Shown: positions 46,083 through 56,925, numbered from the stretch's first letter. The stretch is 62,781 bases of DNA from Thermoflexus hugenholtzii JAD2 (GCA_943325205.2 CALPOM020000003.1:1-62781); one strand, 5' to 3'. Numbers and translations: made by a program. The notes: generated by a model from the letters alone, not told the origin.

Positions 46083-48822
46083 TATACAAGCGCTCAAATT
46101 ATCAGGTCTTGAGGCATTCAATTTTGCATCGCATATTCGTTTTGTCAATATTGGCGAGCGGGCCAACGTCACTGGTTCAAAGGCTTTCGCACGGTTGATT
46201 TTAAATAATCTTTTTGATGATGCTCTACAAGTGGCCCGTCAGCAAGTTGAGAATGGTGCGCAAATTATTGATATCAATATGGATGAGGCGATGCTAGATT
46301 CAAAGGCTGCGATGGTGCGCTTTTTAAATCTCATTGCATCCGAACCGGATATTGCTAGAGTACCAATTATGATTGACTCCTCCAAATGGGAGGTCATCGA
46401 AGCTGGATTAAGGTGTATCCAAGGTAAGGCCATTGTTAACTCGATTTCTTTAAAAGAGGGTGTCGAGCCATTTTTGCGGCAGGCAAAACTCATTCAACGT
46501 TACGGAGCTGCTACGGTAGTAATGGCTTTTGACGAAAAGGGTCAGGCAGATACTTTCGCTAGAAAAACAGAAATTTGTCGTCGATCTTATGACATCCTTG
46601 TCAAGGAGCTCGATTTTGCACCAGAGGATATTATTTTTGACCCCAATATTTTTGCAATAGCAACGGGCATTGAAGAGCATGATAATTATGCTGTTGATTT
46701 TATTAATGCGACGCGCTGGATAAAAGAAAACTTACCAGGCGCTAAGATCAGTGGTGGTGTTTCGAATGTTAGTTTTTCCTTTCGTGGAAATGATGTAGTT
46801 CGAGAGGCAATCCACACTGTTTTCTTATTTCATGCAATTGAAGCTGGTATGGATATGGGGATTGTTAATGCTGGTCAACTCGGAGTCTATGCAGACTTAG
46901 ACCAGGAGTTACGCGAACGTGTTGAGGATGTGGTTTTAAATCGGTTTATACAAAAGGATGGCAAAACTCCTACGGAGTACTTACTGGAGATTGCGGATAA
47001 CTTTAAAGGTGGTGGCGCTAAAGAGGTCGCCACTCTTGCTTGGAGAGAACTCTCTGTTCGACAACGCTTAAGTCATGCGATGGTTCAAGGTATTACTAAT
47101 TTCATTGTAGAAGATACAGAAGAGATCCGCCAAGAAATTGAGCTTGCTGGTGGGCGGCCCATAGAAGTCATAGAAGGTCCATTAATGGACGGTATGAATA
47201 TTGTTGGCGAGTTATTTGGAGCCGGCAAGATGTTTTTGCCGCAAGTAGTCAAGAGTGCGCGCGTGATGAAGCAAGCAGTAGCCCATCTGATTCCGTTCAT
47301 TGAAGAAGAGAAGCGTCAATATGAAGCTGCGGGAAGAGACGTGCGTTCGAAGGGCAAGATTATTATGGCCACTGTGAAGGGCGATGTGCACGATATTGGA
47401 AAAAATATTGTAACGGTGGTTTTACAGTGTAATAATTTTGATGTGGTTAATATGGGTGTAATGGTTCCTTGTAATCAAATCTTACAAAAGGCGAAGGATG
47501 AAAACGCAGACATTATTGGCTTATCTGGGTTAATCACACCGTCTTTGGAAGAAATGACCTATGTCGCTCAAGAAATGCAACGCGACGCATACTTTCGTGA
47601 TCGGTCCATACCACTCATGATTGGTGGCGCTACTACTTCTCGCGTACACACAGCTGTGAAGATCTCGCCGCACTATGATGGTCCTGTTATTTATGTGCCA
47701 GATGCATCTCGGTCAGTTTCTGTTGCTTCTAGTTTGTTATCGGACGAATCCGCGAAGTCCTATTTAGCCGGAATTAAAGCAGAATATGAAAAGATTCGCG
47801 TTAATCATGCCAATCGTAAGGCAATCCCGCTAGTTACCCTTGATGCTGCGCGCAAAAATGCGGAGAAATTAGATTGGAGTCATTTTGAAATTACGAAACC
47901 CAAATTTATTGGAAGAAGAGTATTTAAAAATTTCGACTTAGCTCAAATTGCTCAATATATTGATTGGACCCCATTTTTTCAGACTTGGGATTTGGCTGGG
48001 AAATTTCCACAAATCCTTACTGACGAAGTCGTTGGTGATACTGCAAGTAAAGTATACGAAGATGCCTTACAAATGCTCGAGCGCTTGATTCAAGGTAGAT
48101 GGTTACAAGCTCACGCTGTACTAGCAATTTATCCGGCAAACAGTATTGGAGATGACATTATTTGTTATGCTGATGAAGCTAGAACGATGCCTTTGCTCAC
48201 TTGGCATGGACTTCGACAGCAAACGGAAAGACCTATTGTGGACGGAGTGAAGAGGCCTAATCGGTGCTTAGCGGATTACATAGCCCCAAAAGACAGTGGC
48301 AAGATGGATTATGTGGGTATGTTTGCAGTCACTACTGGTCACGGAGTTGAAAAAAAAGTTGCACAATTTCAAGATCAGCATGATGACTATCAGGCCATCC
48401 TTCTTAAAGCGCTGGCTGATCGTCTAGCAGAAGCTTTTGCTGAGTATATGCATTACCGAGTTCGGACAGACTTGTGGGGATATGCGGCAGATGAAAATTT
48501 ATCTAGTGCAGAGTTGATTGATGAAAAATATCAAGGAATTCGTCCTGCTCCTGGCTATCCTGCTTGTCCGGAACATTCTGTGAAATTAGCTATGTTTGAA
48601 GTATTGCAAGCTGCTGAAATTGATATGGAGTTAACGGAGTCTTTAGCAATGAATCCAGCATCCAGTGTGTCGGGATTTTATCTAGCAAATCCGCACGCCC
48701 AATATTTTAATGTTGGTCAAATTGGCTTAGATCAAGTTAATGACTTAGCTAGTCGCTCTGGGCGGACTGCGCAGGATGTGGCGCGCGCGAATGTTAGTAA
48801 CTTCGAGAGTAATTCAGAGTAA
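46075..48822 (+). CDS. metH: Methionine synthase, folate, cobalamin and reactivation modules
   Basis: The 915-residue product supplies domains 2-4 of MetH: pterin-binding ([14 protein letters not shown] at 25-38), cobalamin-binding with axial His439 in GDVHDIGKN, and the C-terminal AdoMet-dependent reactivation domain with [12 protein letters not shown]. The chosen ATG lies inside the 3' end of the first metH gene; a longer frame exists upstream but only re-reads that gene. A split MetH is known in other Burkholderiales. The enzyme closes the cycle with metF and metK. Confidence 0.95.
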   Translation: MTNIQALKLSGLEAFNFASHIRFVNIGERANVTGSKAFARLILNNLFDDALQVARQQVENGAQIIDINMDEAMLDSKAAMVRFLNLIASEPDIARVPIMIDSSKWEVIEAGLRCIQGKAIVNSISLKEGVEPFLRQAKLIQRYGAATVVMAFDEKGQADTFARKTEICRRSYDILVKELDFAPEDIIFDPNIFAIATGIEEHDNYAVDFINATRWIKENLPGAKISGGVSNVSFSFRGNDVVREAIHTVFLFHAIEAGMDMGIVNAGQLGVYADLDQELRERVEDVVLNRFIQKDGKTPTEYLLEIADNFKGGGAKEVATLAWRELSVRQRLSHAMVQGITNFIVEDTEEIRQEIELAGGRPIEVIEGPLMDGMNIVGELFGAGKMFLPQVVKSARVMKQAVAHLIPFIEEEKRQYEAAGRDVRSKGKIIMATVKGDVHDIGKNIVTVVLQCNNFDVVNMGVMVPCNQILQKAKDENADIIGLSGLITPSLEEMTYVAQEMQRDAYFRDRSIPLMIGGATTSRVHTAVKISPHYDGPVIYVPDASRSVSVASSLLSDESAKSYLAGIKAEYEKIRVNHANRKAIPLVTLDAARKNAEKLDWSHFEITKPKFIGRRVFKNFDLAQIAQYIDWTPFFQTWDLAGKFPQILTDEVVGDTASKVYEDALQMLERLIQGRWLQAHAVLAIYPANSIGDDIICYADEARTMPLLTWHGLRQQTERPIVDGVKRPNRCLADYIAPKDSGKMDYVGMFAVTTGHGVEKKVAQFQDQHDDYQAILLKALADRLAEAFAEYMHYRVRTDLWGYAADENLSSAELIDEKYQGIRPAPGYPACPEHSVKLAMFEVLQAAEIDMELTESLAMNPASSVSGFYLANPHAQYFNVGQIGLDQVNDLASRSGRTAQDVARANVSNFESNSE

Positions 48823-48824
48823 TA

Positions 48825-49127
48825 TTAAACTCCCCAAACAATCGGATTTTGATATTTGAGAGCAGATTTGAGAAGAGTTAAAAAAGGATAGGCCCTAGCA
48901 CCGAGTCGATCAATTTGGGTTTTCGTGTTATCTTGATCTATCGATTCTCTAGATAATGCATCTTGCGCTATGGCATCCTCTAATTTCTGAATTAGTTCGG
49001 GTAGTTGGTCTACTAGTAAAATACCCTTTGGCTCTAGTTTTCTCTCTAGTATTTCAAAGATCCGAATTGAAAGATCTTGTAACATCAGGCAATTAGCTGA
49101 GTTTTTTGATTTAAATTGATATAGCAT
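48825..49127 (-). CDS. DUF1840 family protein
   Basis: From the ATG at 49127 the product is about 100 residues and begins MLYQFKSKNSANCLML, the DUF1840 N-terminal pattern. It continues with GILLVDQLPELIQKLEDAI and ends in a conserved-looking RLGARAYPFLTLLKSA segment. An ATG at 49139 would add four residues. The family is small, cytoplasmic and uncharacterised, common in Burkholderiales. It ends two bases from metH and is divergent from argS across 35 bases. Confidence 0.78.
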   Translation of the reverse strand: MLYQFKSKNSANCLMLQDLSIRIFEILERKLEPKGILLVDQLPELIQKLEDAIAQDALSRESIDQDNTKTQIDRLGARAYPFLTLLKSALKYQNPIVWGV

Positions 49128-49162
49128 AAAAATTAGCATACACCACTTAAACCCCATTTGCC

Positions 49163-50929
49163 ATGCTCCCAGAACTTCAACTACAAATCCAATCATTTCT
49201 GAATGATGCTTTAACGCAGATCGGGCAGACAAATCAGCAAGACGTTAGTTCCTTGCCGGTTGCGCGTTTAGAGCGACCCAAAGTAGCAGAGCATGGAGAC
49301 TTAGCTACAAATATTGCGATGCAATTGGCCAAGCCTTGGAAGATGAATCCGAAAGACTTAGCACAACAATTATTAATCAAATTACAAGGAATGCCACAAA
49401 CCAGATCTGTTTTAGAAAAGCTCGAAATAGCTGGCCCTGGATTTATTAATATTCGATTAACAGGTGCAGTAAAACAAGCTGTTGTTCAGTTAATTTTGCA
49501 ACAAAAAAATACCTACGGCGTTAAAAAGTTAGTCGATCAGGACAAAGTTTTAATTGAATTTGTTTCTGCTAATCCGACGGGACCACTGCATGTTGGGCAT
49601 GGTCGCCAAGCCGCCTTGGGGGATATCTTAGCGAATATATTACAAAGCCAAGGTAAGCTAGTGCATCGGGAGTTTTACTATAACGACGCTGGTGTTCAAA
49701 TTCAGCAGTTAGCCATCTCCACCCAGGCCAGAATTCGGGGCCTAGGCCCCGGCGACTCACAATGGCCTGAAGATGCATATAACGGGACATATATTTTAGA
49801 TATCGCGCACGCTTACATGGCTGGTCAAACTATTACAGTGAGTGACCTTGGTGCAGTTACGGCCAATAAAGACCCAGAAGATTTAGGCCAGATTGCGATG
49901 TTTGCTGTCGCCTACTTGCGTAAAGAGCAAGATATTGATTTACGCATCATGGGCGTTCAGTTTGATGAATACTATTTAGAATCGTCCTTGTATAGCGATG
50001 GTAGCGTAGCAGCCATTGTCGAGGACTTACGAACAGCTGGAAAAACGTACGAGACAGCTGGTGCATTATGGCTTCGGTCGACGGATGATGGGGATGATAA
50101 AGATCGTGTGATGCGCAAGTCTGATGGTAGTTTTACATATTTTGTACCAGACGTTGCCTATCATATTAGTAAATGGTCAAGGGGTTACCATCAAGTCATT
50201 AATATTCAAGGAAGTGATCACCACGGGACAATTACGCGGGTCCGTAGTGGAATTCAAGGGGTTTCTCAAAAAAGATCTTGGATGATTCCAAAAACCTACC
50301 CAGAGTATGTTTTACATAAAATGGTTACGGTCATTAAAGACGGTGTTGAAGTAAAGATTTCTAAACGCGCTGGATCTTATGTAACTGTTCGAGATTTGAT
50401 TGAATGGTCAGGTGGCGTTCAAGATTCTATGTTGGCTGCGGATAAAGAACAGGCCTTACAGAGGGGAAAAGATGCGGTCCGTTTCTTTTTGATTTCTAGA
50501 AAAGCCGATACGGAATTTATTTTTGATGTTGATTTAGCTTTGACACAGAATGATGAGAATCCTGTTTTTTATGTGCAGTATGCCCACGCTCGTATTTGTT
50601 CCATATTACGACAATGGGCAGGCGATCAAGAAACTTTAACGGCGGTTGATCTAGCACCCCTCATAGGGCGTGCGGCGGATGATTTAATGCGTCGCTTAAG
50701 TGAGTATCCAAATATGCTACAGGATGCGGCGCGAGATTTATCACCCCATGCACTAGCATTTTACTTACGTGATTTAGCGTCAGATTTTCATTCTTTTTAT
50801 AACTCGGATCGAGTTTTAGTAGACGATATTCCACTCAAATTAGCCAGATTAGCTTTACTACTAGCCACTCAGCAGGTTCTAGCAAATGGCTTAGATTTAT
50901 TAGGCTTACAAGCACCTGAAAAGATGTGA
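49163..50929 (+). CDS. argS: Arginyl-tRNA synthetase
   Basis: ArgS charges tRNA(Arg). The 588-residue product has an N-terminal Add-1 domain, the class I HIGH motif as HVGH (143-146) in [14 protein letters not shown], a KMSKS-like KISKRAG, and a C-terminal anticodon-binding domain with YVQYAHAR. It leads an operon with a SPOR protein and DsbA. Confidence 0.96.
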   Translation: MLPELQLQIQSFLNDALTQIGQTNQQDVSSLPVARLERPKVAEHGDLATNIAMQLAKPWKMNPKDLAQQLLIKLQGMPQTRSVLEKLEIAGPGFINIRLTGAVKQAVVQLILQQKNTYGVKKLVDQDKVLIEFVSANPTGPLHVGHGRQAALGDILANILQSQGKLVHREFYYNDAGVQIQQLAISTQARIRGLGPGDSQWPEDAYNGTYILDIAHAYMAGQTITVSDLGAVTANKDPEDLGQIAMFAVAYLRKEQDIDLRIMGVQFDEYYLESSLYSDGSVAAIVEDLRTAGKTYETAGALWLRSTDDGDDKDRVMRKSDGSFTYFVPDVAYHISKWSRGYHQVINIQGSDHHGTITRVRSGIQGVSQKRSWMIPKTYPEYVLHKMVTVIKDGVEVKISKRAGSYVTVRDLIEWSGGVQDSMLAADKEQALQRGKDAVRFFLISRKADTEFIFDVDLALTQNDENPVFYVQYAHARICSILRQWAGDQETLTAVDLAPLIGRAADDLMRRLSEYPNMLQDAARDLSPHALAFYLRDLASDFHSFYNSDRVLVDDIPLKLARLALLLATQQVLANGLDLLGLQAPEKM

Positions 50930-50966
50930 ATTGCATCTAGCGAAGCAAGGGATTATCATATTAAAA

Positions 50967-51551
50967 ATGGCTACTCAATCTGTCAATAGTAAAACGCAAT
51001 TAAATCCGGAACCTGCCAAGATGTTATTTGGGGTGGTGATTGGACTAATTATTGGCCTTGGCATCGCTCTTGTTGTGGCGTATACGATAATTCGTAATCC
51101 ACCAGTAGAAAAGCAAAACGTCCGCACTCCGGATATACCGATTGTTCCCAAAATTATGCCCGATGGAACGATTGGTGAGTCTAGGGATATTAATTCTCCT
51201 TTGCGCTTAAAAGGTAAAAATGCGGAAGCTGCAGACGTCTCCCCATCGACCGATGCTCCCCCTGTGGCACAGGTGCCACCACCACAGGTTGTGGATACAA
51301 AAGAAGTATCCCCAGGAGTTACTTACTGGTTACAAGTTGGGGCTTATACAGACAAGGCCGCCGCCGAAACCGAAAAAGCCGGCATTGCAATGCAAGGCTT
51401 ACAAGCCCGTATTTCAGAAGTAAAGAATGAAGTGAGTAGTATTTGGCGAGTTCGAATTGGTCCGTTTGCATCTTTACAAGAAATGCAAAGTTCCAAGAGT
51501 CGATTAGACGACGCTGGAGTTTCCTATAGTGTAATTAAAGCAAATAAATAA
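50967..51551 (+). CDS. SPOR-domain cell-envelope protein
   Basis: A 194-residue bitopic protein: one membrane helix (about 20-42, VVIGLIIGLGIALVVAY), a Pro-rich periplasmic linker, and a C-terminal SPOR domain (YWLQVGAYTDKAAAE ... WRVRIGPF) that binds denuded septal peptidoglycan. The ATG at 50967 is chosen over a TTG at 50931 because the extra residues add nothing recognisable. A SPOR gene between argS and dsbA is familiar in Burkholderiales. Partner enzyme unknown. Confidence 0.87.
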   Translation: MATQSVNSKTQLNPEPAKMLFGVVIGLIIGLGIALVVAYTIIRNPPVEKQNVRTPDIPIVPKIMPDGTIGESRDINSPLRLKGKNAEAADVSPSTDAPPVAQVPPPQVVDTKEVSPGVTYWLQVGAYTDKAAAETEKAGIAMQGLQARISEVKNEVSSIWRVRIGPFASLQEMQSSKSRLDDAGVSYSVIKANK

Positions 51552-51560
51552 AGTGAACTA

Positions 51561-52253
51561 ATGATGAAAAAAAATCTAATACATATTTTTATAACCACTG
51601 TTTTAATAGCGCTGATGAATATTGTCTACGCTCAATTATTACCACCATCTGCTCAGAGTAGTAAGCCAGCGCCGGTGGCAACTCCTGCGCCGAATTCTAT
51701 TATGGAGGGTGTGGACTATCAGGCTTTAACAATGGCTCAGCCTACCGAGGCCAAAGGCAAGATAGAGGTAACAGAGTTTTTTTGGTATGGCTGTCCACAT
51801 TGCTTTGAATTTGATGCAGAGTTACATGCCTGGGTAAAAAAACAAAAAAATATCGTTTTTAAAAGAGTTCCGGTAGCATTTCGGCCTGATTTTTTACCCC
51901 ATAGCCAATTATTCTATGCATTAGAGGCACTCGGTAAAGAGGATGAGTTTACTCCAAAGGTTTTTAAGGCAATCCATCTTGAGCGCAAGCAGTTACTCAA
52001 AGAAGAAGACATTTTTAAATGGATCGAATCCCAGGGATTGGATCTCAAGGCTTTTACTACAGCTTATCAATCCTTTAGTGTAATTACTAAGGCCAAGACA
52101 GCAAACAATATCATGCAGTCTTATCGGATTGAAGGTGTACCTACAATCGCTATTCATGGACGGTATATTACCTCGCCCTCGATTGCAGGCTCTAGGACTC
52201 GCGCACTAGATACGATGGATTTTCTGGTAGCCAAGGCTAGAGCGCAGAAATAA
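51561..52253 (+). CDS. dsbA: Periplasmic thiol:disulfide oxidoreductase DsbA
   Basis: DsbA introduces disulfides into exported proteins. The 230-residue product has a signal peptide (about 1-24), a Pro/Ala linker, the active site CPHC (Cys78, Cys81) in FFWYGCPHC, and cis-proline GVPTI. Length is typical. A second start codon follows directly (51564). Confidence 0.93.
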   Translation: MMKKNLIHIFITTVLIALMNIVYAQLLPPSAQSSKPAPVATPAPNSIMEGVDYQALTMAQPTEAKGKIEVTEFFWYGCPHCFEFDAELHAWVKKQKNIVFKRVPVAFRPDFLPHSQLFYALEALGKEDEFTPKVFKAIHLERKQLLKEEDIFKWIESQGLDLKAFTTAYQSFSVITKAKTANNIMQSYRIEGVPTIAIHGRYITSPSIAGSRTRALDTMDFLVAKARAQK

Positions 52254-52303
52254 AAACACTTCCTAAAAGATGGCGGATACAAATAGCTGATTACGAAGTG
52301 TTT
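52254..52303. repeat. 9-bp inverted repeat after dsbA
   Basis: AAACACTTC (52254-52262, directly after the dsbA stop) is perfectly complementary to GAAGTGTTT (52295-52303), with 32 bases between. A small CTTCC/GGAAG hairpin (52309-52321) follows. It may act as a termination or mRNA-end structure between convergent genes; no T-tract follows, so this is tentative. Confidence 0.35.
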
Positions 52304-52362
52304 ATGACTTCCTTGGGAAGCATTGCCGGAAGATTAAGCGCTCCCTATTTGGTTCTTTTGCA

Positions 52363-52788
52363 CTACGCAGATCGTTTTAGGCCACGCATAATCGGACCAA
52401 TTAGTGGCAGTTTTTCGTAGATACCCTCAGCAGGATCCCAAAAGTCCTGATGTTTTTCTACCAAAAAGTCTTGATTAAAGCGGAGCCAACTGACACCCTC
52501 AAAGCATTGAGGGTTTTTATTCCAACGTTTCAATGAAAACCGAAAGTCCCACAAGAGTGCGACATCTAAATCCTTAATAAGGGTTTGTCGGATGAGGAAA
52601 GTTGGATGATTGAGTTGGGTAAACATATGCTCAAAAATTTCGGTGATTGCAGTATGTCCAACAACTTCTTGAAAAGGATCTTTAAAGCAAGCCTGCAAAG
52701 CATAGCAATTGATCAGTGTTGGGATGCTCTTTTGACTGAGGTGTTCATACTCAAATTTCAATTTTTCAAGGGCTTGATCTAGACTCAT
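52363..52788 (-). CDS. NTF2-like (SnoaL-type) protein
   Basis: A 141-residue protein with the NTF2/SnoaL cone fold pattern: an N-terminal helix (FEYEHLSQKSIPTLINCY), YALQACFKDPFQEVVG, and a beta-rich remainder with ALLWDFRFSLKRW. Last gene of the six-gene minus-strand operon, 14 bases after the SDR gene. Similar proteins occur in lipid-modification clusters with CFA-type methyltransferases and DUF1365. Enzymatic role unknown. Confidence 0.72.
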   Translation of the reverse strand: MSLDQALEKLKFEYEHLSQKSIPTLINCYALQACFKDPFQEVVGHTAITEIFEHMFTQLNHPTFLIRQTLIKDLDVALLWDFRFSLKRWNKNPQCFEGVSWLRFNQDFLVEKHQDFWDPAEGIYEKLPLIGPIMRGLKRSA

Positions 52789-52801
52789 AAGAAGTGAAGA
52801 G

Positions 52802-53578
52802 CTATGTTTTGATAAATGTTTTAATGAGCCAAAAATATATGGGGTATGGCAAAATCCTGAGAAATTTTAAAAAACGAGAAAACCGTTTTGGAAAATGGAT
52901 TTCAAAATCACCGTTCATAAGTCCTTGGCCGATACAATTAGCGGCCTCATCAGCTGAAATTAAAGCGGGCATTTTAAAGTCATTATTAGCCGTAGCCGGG
53001 GTACTTACAAAACCTGGACAAATGACATGAACACCGATTCCTTGTGGGGAGACATCCATATATAAGGATTCTGCAAAATTTAATATAGCAGCTTTAGTTG
53101 GGCCATAAACCAAAGACTTTGGTAAACCGCTATAGCCCGCGACGCTTCCAACAATGGCAATATGACCAGATTGCTGCGCTAGAAATGTTGGCAGTAATTG
53201 CTCTAGAACACTGATAGGCCCCAGTAAATTGGTATCTATCATCTTTTTCGCAGTTAGATAGTTCAGTGTATTGGCTTGAACCGGCTCATAAACACCCGAT
53301 ACAAATAATAAGAGGTCAATCCTTTTCAAATGAGTCAGGACTTCTTTACTTGCTTGTGCGATGCTTTGTTGATCACAAACATCAATCGGCACTATGCAGG
53401 CTGAGTTGCTTACACCTTTGGCTAGTAACTCTAGTGGCTCAGTTCTTCTTGCTGAGAGGGCAAGATTTGCGCCTTGGGCAAAAAACCATTTAGCACAAGC
53501 GGCGCCTATTCCAGAAGAGGCCCCAATGAGCCAAATATTCTTATTTTTAAAATCAGATATCGGTTGATTAAGACTCAT
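52802..53578 (-). CDS. Short-chain dehydrogenase/reductase
   Basis: A 258-residue classical SDR with cofactor motif GASSGIG, Ser in GSVAGYSG and catalytic YGPTK, and a C-terminal hydrophobic segment that may associate with membrane. The ATG at 53578 overlaps the 3' end of the CFA-type gene by 11 bases. Within the operon it probably reduces or oxidises a lipid intermediate; substrate unknown. Confidence 0.85.
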   Translation of the reverse strand: MSLNQPISDFKNKNIWLIGASSGIGAACAKWFFAQGANLALSARRTEPLELLAKGVSNSACIVPIDVCDQQSIAQASKEVLTHLKRIDLLLFVSGVYEPVQANTLNYLTAKKMIDTNLLGPISVLEQLLPTFLAQQSGHIAIVGSVAGYSGLPKSLVYGPTKAAILNFAESLYMDVSPQGIGVHVICPGFVSTPATANNDFKMPALISADEAANCIGQGLMNGDFEIHFPKRFSRFLKFLRILPYPIYFWLIKTFIKT

Positions 53579-54773
53579 GTAAGGGCTTCTCCAAAGTAAA
53601 CTGCACAACCTCTAGATTTTTTACAGAAAATCCGGCAGCACAATAATACAAATAAAAATTCCATAGCCGAATAAACTCGTCCTTAAAACCAAGTTCTTTC
53701 ACTTCTTCGAGACGTTGATTAAAAGCTTGAGCCCAGAGTCTTAAAGTCTGTGCGTAGTCCTCACCAAAAAAGAATTTATCCTTGACACGAAGACCGGCAC
53801 TTTTAGCCTGGTTTTCGAAGATACTCACGGACGGTAGCATGCCACCAGGAAATATATATTGTTGGATAAAATCTGTTTGTGTTCGATATTTAGGAAATAG
53901 ACCCTCATCGATCACAATACTTTGAATAATCGCTTTTTTACCAGGCTTGAGGCAACGATAAATTGTTTTGAAGTAGGAGGGCCAATATGACTCACCTACT
54001 GCTTCAAACATTTCAATTGAAACAATGCCATCGTACTCTAGATTACAGTCACGATAATCTTGCAGGATGACAGCACGTTGACCGGTTGATTGTTGTTCTT
54101 GGGAAGTACTTAGTTGATTTTGTACAAAGCGGAACTGTTCATTCGAGATCGTAATGGCATCGATATGAATATTTCGAGCACTTGCCTCGCGCATGAAACC
54201 GCCCCAGCCACAGCCAATTTCTAGGAGTTTTTCTCCAGGCCTTGCTTCTAATGAGTCTAAGATACGAAGACACTTATCTTGTTGTGCCTCTTGCAAAGAC
54301 TTATTTTTATTGCCATGAAAGAGCGCACTAGAATACATCATGCTGGGATCAAGCCACAATTGATAGAACTGATTACCTAAGTCATAATGGGCTTGAATAT
54401 TTTTCTTACTGCCAGTACGCGAGTTTCGATTAAAAAAATGCCGAATTTTGTAAAAGAAGGATCCCAGCCAAGAACCATAAATCAGATCATCAAGCAAGTT
54501 TCTATTTTGAATAGCTAGCCGCAGCATTTGTTCTAGGTCATCCGTGTGCCAAAGTCCTTTGAAGTAGCCTTCTGCAACACCAATATCGCCTCGAGAGGTA
54601 ATTAAATTAAAGGCTTCTAAATCAAAAATCTGAATGTGAATAGGATGTAAGTTAGCACTAGGATCAAGTGTGCCAAATTGATGCGTTGAATGATCTGGCA
54701 AAGTGAAAATCACTTGCCCACCTTGTAGATGTTTAAAACAACGAAAAATAAATTGTTGAGCGATAGTAGACAT
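53568..54773 (-). CDS. Cyclopropane-fatty-acyl-phospholipid synthase family methyltransferase
   Basis: A 401-residue SAM-dependent lipid methyltransferase with AHYDLGNQFYQLWLDPSMMYS, SAM-binding EIGCGWGGF, and the family glycine region. It could make cyclopropane acids or act as a methylase on unsaturated chains, as in furan-fatty-acid pathways; the sequence does not decide. It follows DUF1365 by three bases and overlaps the SDR gene. Confidence 0.9.
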   Translation of the reverse strand: MSTIAQQFIFRCFKHLQGGQVIFTLPDHSTHQFGTLDPSANLHPIHIQIFDLEAFNLITSRGDIGVAEGYFKGLWHTDDLEQMLRLAIQNRNLLDDLIYGSWLGSFFYKIRHFFNRNSRTGSKKNIQAHYDLGNQFYQLWLDPSMMYSSALFHGNKNKSLQEAQQDKCLRILDSLEARPGEKLLEIGCGWGGFMREASARNIHIDAITISNEQFRFVQNQLSTSQEQQSTGQRAVILQDYRDCNLEYDGIVSIEMFEAVGESYWPSYFKTIYRCLKPGKKAIIQSIVIDEGLFPKYRTQTDFIQQYIFPGGMLPSVSIFENQAKSAGLRVKDKFFFGEDYAQTLRLWAQAFNQRLEEVKELGFKDEFIRLWNFYLYYCAAGFSVKNLEVVQFTLEKPLHES

Positions 54774-54776
54774 AAT

Positions 54777-55568
54777 TTAAGTAATTTGGATGCTTGGAGG
54801 CTTCGGTTTTTTATAAAAATGCGCACCTTTAAGCCAGAGTTTTAAGGCTTGCCAATGAATTTTAGTAATCACTCCAAAAGTTAAGAATGGAAAACTCGCA
54901 ATGGCTTTACATTTGCTTTTCCAATCGAGGGGAAACTCAGTACCGCTAACACTGGTCATTAGAACTCGAACACCTTTTTCAAAATATTCGATTCGACTGA
55001 CTTGCCGAGGTGCACTGCTGTTATTCGATTGACGCATAAAGCGGAATAGATAGTTTCCTTCAACATTAAAAAAAGGCGAAACATGAAAAACCTTTTCAGC
55101 AGACAAGTTTACTCCCCAAATAATTTCGTCTTGATTCGCTGGTTTTAATACATAGGAATGACGCTCACCAAAAGTATTATTGACTTCGGCAATAATGGCA
55201 GTTAATTGGTCAGAAGCATTATGACAAAACCAAAAACTGACCGGATTAAAAACATAACCTAAAACGCGTGGAAAGGTATGTAGCCAGATTTCTCCGTCGA
55301 TTGGGGGAAGATCTGATTGATGAATGATCTTTTCGACCCAAGCGAGGGAGTCTTCTTCCCGAACACCATGGTCCTTATCAAAAAAAGAGATCCAACTAAA
55401 ACGGTTATCGCCAATGCCATGACGTTTTAATAAATGTGGATCTAATCTTCTAGTGCGCATGGGGATGCGGAGATAAAAAACTGGATAGTTAAAATAATTT
55501 TTTGGAGTGCTGCGTTGGTGAATTACTCTACCAAAATGGATTGACGGAAAATTAAGCAAGGACTTCAT
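54777..55568 (-). CDS. DUF1365 family protein
   Basis: A 263-residue protein with the DUF1365 pattern: HQRSTPKNYFNYPVFYLRI near the N-terminus, then WLHTFPRVLGYVFNPVSFWFCH and AEVNNTFGERHSYVL. The family is almost always encoded next to an FAD oxidase and a CFA-type methyltransferase, as here, and is tied to oxidative-stress lipid modification in alphaproteobacteria. Catalytic activity is not established. Confidence 0.88.
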   Translation of the reverse strand: MKSLLNFPSIHFGRVIHQRSTPKNYFNYPVFYLRIPMRTRRLDPHLLKRHGIGDNRFSWISFFDKDHGVREEDSLAWVEKIIHQSDLPPIDGEIWLHTFPRVLGYVFNPVSFWFCHNASDQLTAIIAEVNNTFGERHSYVLKPANQDEIIWGVNLSAEKVFHVSPFFNVEGNYLFRFMRQSNNSSAPRQVSRIEYFEKGVRVLMTSVSGTEFPLDWKSKCKAIASFPFLTFGVITKIHWQALKLWLKGAHFYKKPKPPSIQIT

Positions 55569-55578
55569 CTTTCTTCAA

Positions 55579-56925
55579 TCAATTAAGTTTTTCTGTAAGA
55601 CGGTTTGCTACAAGTTGGCCAGATTTAAAACCATCCTCATGAAACCCGTAACAAGTCCAAGCGCCACAAAACCAGGTTTTATTTTGCCCTTGTAAGACGG
55701 GTAATTGTTGCTGTGCACCGATACTATCTTGATTAAATAACGGATGAGAATACTCAATCACTTGATGAGTTAATGATTCTTTTGGAAGAATATGTGGATT
55801 GAGGCTTACGATCACTGGAACTTGGTCGAGTTGGACTGGCAGAGGTTGGAGCTTATTAATTAAATAATGGACACAAACTGCACTTGCATTTTCTAGACCT
55901 TGGGAAGCATTCGTATTTGACGAATAGTTCCATGCGGCCCAAACGTTTCGTATTTGAGGCAGCAACTGGACATCTTCATGCAGGTAGGCTTTATTCTTCT
56001 TATAAGGTATTGCCCCAAGAATCTGTTGTTCAAGGCTCGTGGGGTTTTGAATGATGTCGAGGGCTTGATCACTATGACAGGCAAATACAATTTCATCTGT
56101 AAAGACCGACTCTCCAGAGTCGAGCTCTATACGGATTGAGCCATCGGCTTGTTCGTCACGGTACACTTTTTTTACAGCCTGATGCTGAATAAGGACCTGT
56201 GCATTTTGCAGGGCTTTTTGTGCGCGCAAAAGATATTCTCTAGAGCCGCCTTTGACGGTTAGCCATTGAGGGCGATTGGTAATTTGAAGTAGGCCATGAT
56301 TTTCACAAAATTGCGTTAAAGTATGAATCGGAAAGGACAGCATATCTTTCATTGAGCAAGACCAGATTGCGCCAATCATGGGCAATAAATACCAATCTCT
56401 AAAAGCATTACTTAAGTGGTGGCGCGTTAAAAATTCTTGCACTGATTCATTTTGTATAACGGCAGTCTGCTGCTCTTGAGGAGTTGCCGCGATCTTTTTT
56501 GCAAGCGCATTAAATCGCAAAATATCGATGGTCATTCTCAGAAAATGGGGATTAAAGAGGTTTTTTCTTTGGGCGAATAGACTATTTAGATCATGCCCTG
56601 CCCACTCGAGATTCGGTTTATTTTTTTGTGGAATCGAAACCGAAAAAGACATTTCTGATAGGGCGATAGGAACATCTAACTCTTGAAAAAACTGAATGAG
56701 TTTCGGGTAGGTTCGTTGATTAAAAACCAAGAATCCTGTATCAACCCCAAATGAGATATCTTGCATTTTAGGTGTAAATTCGACGGTATTACTATGCCCT
56801 CCTAGGCGAGTTTCTTGCTCAAATAGGGTAATTTGGAGGTTTGGATTATTCCTGAGCGCATAAGCGCAGCTGAGGCCCGATATACCCCCTCCAACAATGG
56901 CGACATGCTTTTTTTGTACTTGCAT
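55579..56925 (-). CDS. FAD-dependent amine-oxidase-fold oxidoreductase
   Basis: A 448-residue flavoprotein with the dinucleotide-binding VAIVGGGISGLSCAYAL near the N-terminus, ETRLGGHSNTVEF, a central FGVDTGFLVFNQRTYP, and a C-terminal FAD motif (WFCGAWTCYGFHEDGFKSG). The fold resembles phytoene desaturase and amine oxidases. In this cluster it is likely a fatty-acyl desaturase or oxidase. Its ATG shares one base with the gpx stop codon. Confidence 0.88.
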   Translation of the reverse strand: MQVQKKHVAIVGGGISGLSCAYALRNNPNLQITLFEQETRLGGHSNTVEFTPKMQDISFGVDTGFLVFNQRTYPKLIQFFQELDVPIALSEMSFSVSIPQKNKPNLEWAGHDLNSLFAQRKNLFNPHFLRMTIDILRFNALAKKIAATPQEQQTAVIQNESVQEFLTRHHLSNAFRDWYLLPMIGAIWSCSMKDMLSFPIHTLTQFCENHGLLQITNRPQWLTVKGGSREYLLRAQKALQNAQVLIQHQAVKKVYRDEQADGSIRIELDSGESVFTDEIVFACHSDQALDIIQNPTSLEQQILGAIPYKKNKAYLHEDVQLLPQIRNVWAAWNYSSNTNASQGLENASAVCVHYLINKLQPLPVQLDQVPVIVSLNPHILPKESLTHQVIEYSHPLFNQDSIGAQQQLPVLQGQNKTWFCGAWTCYGFHEDGFKSGQLVANRLTEKLN

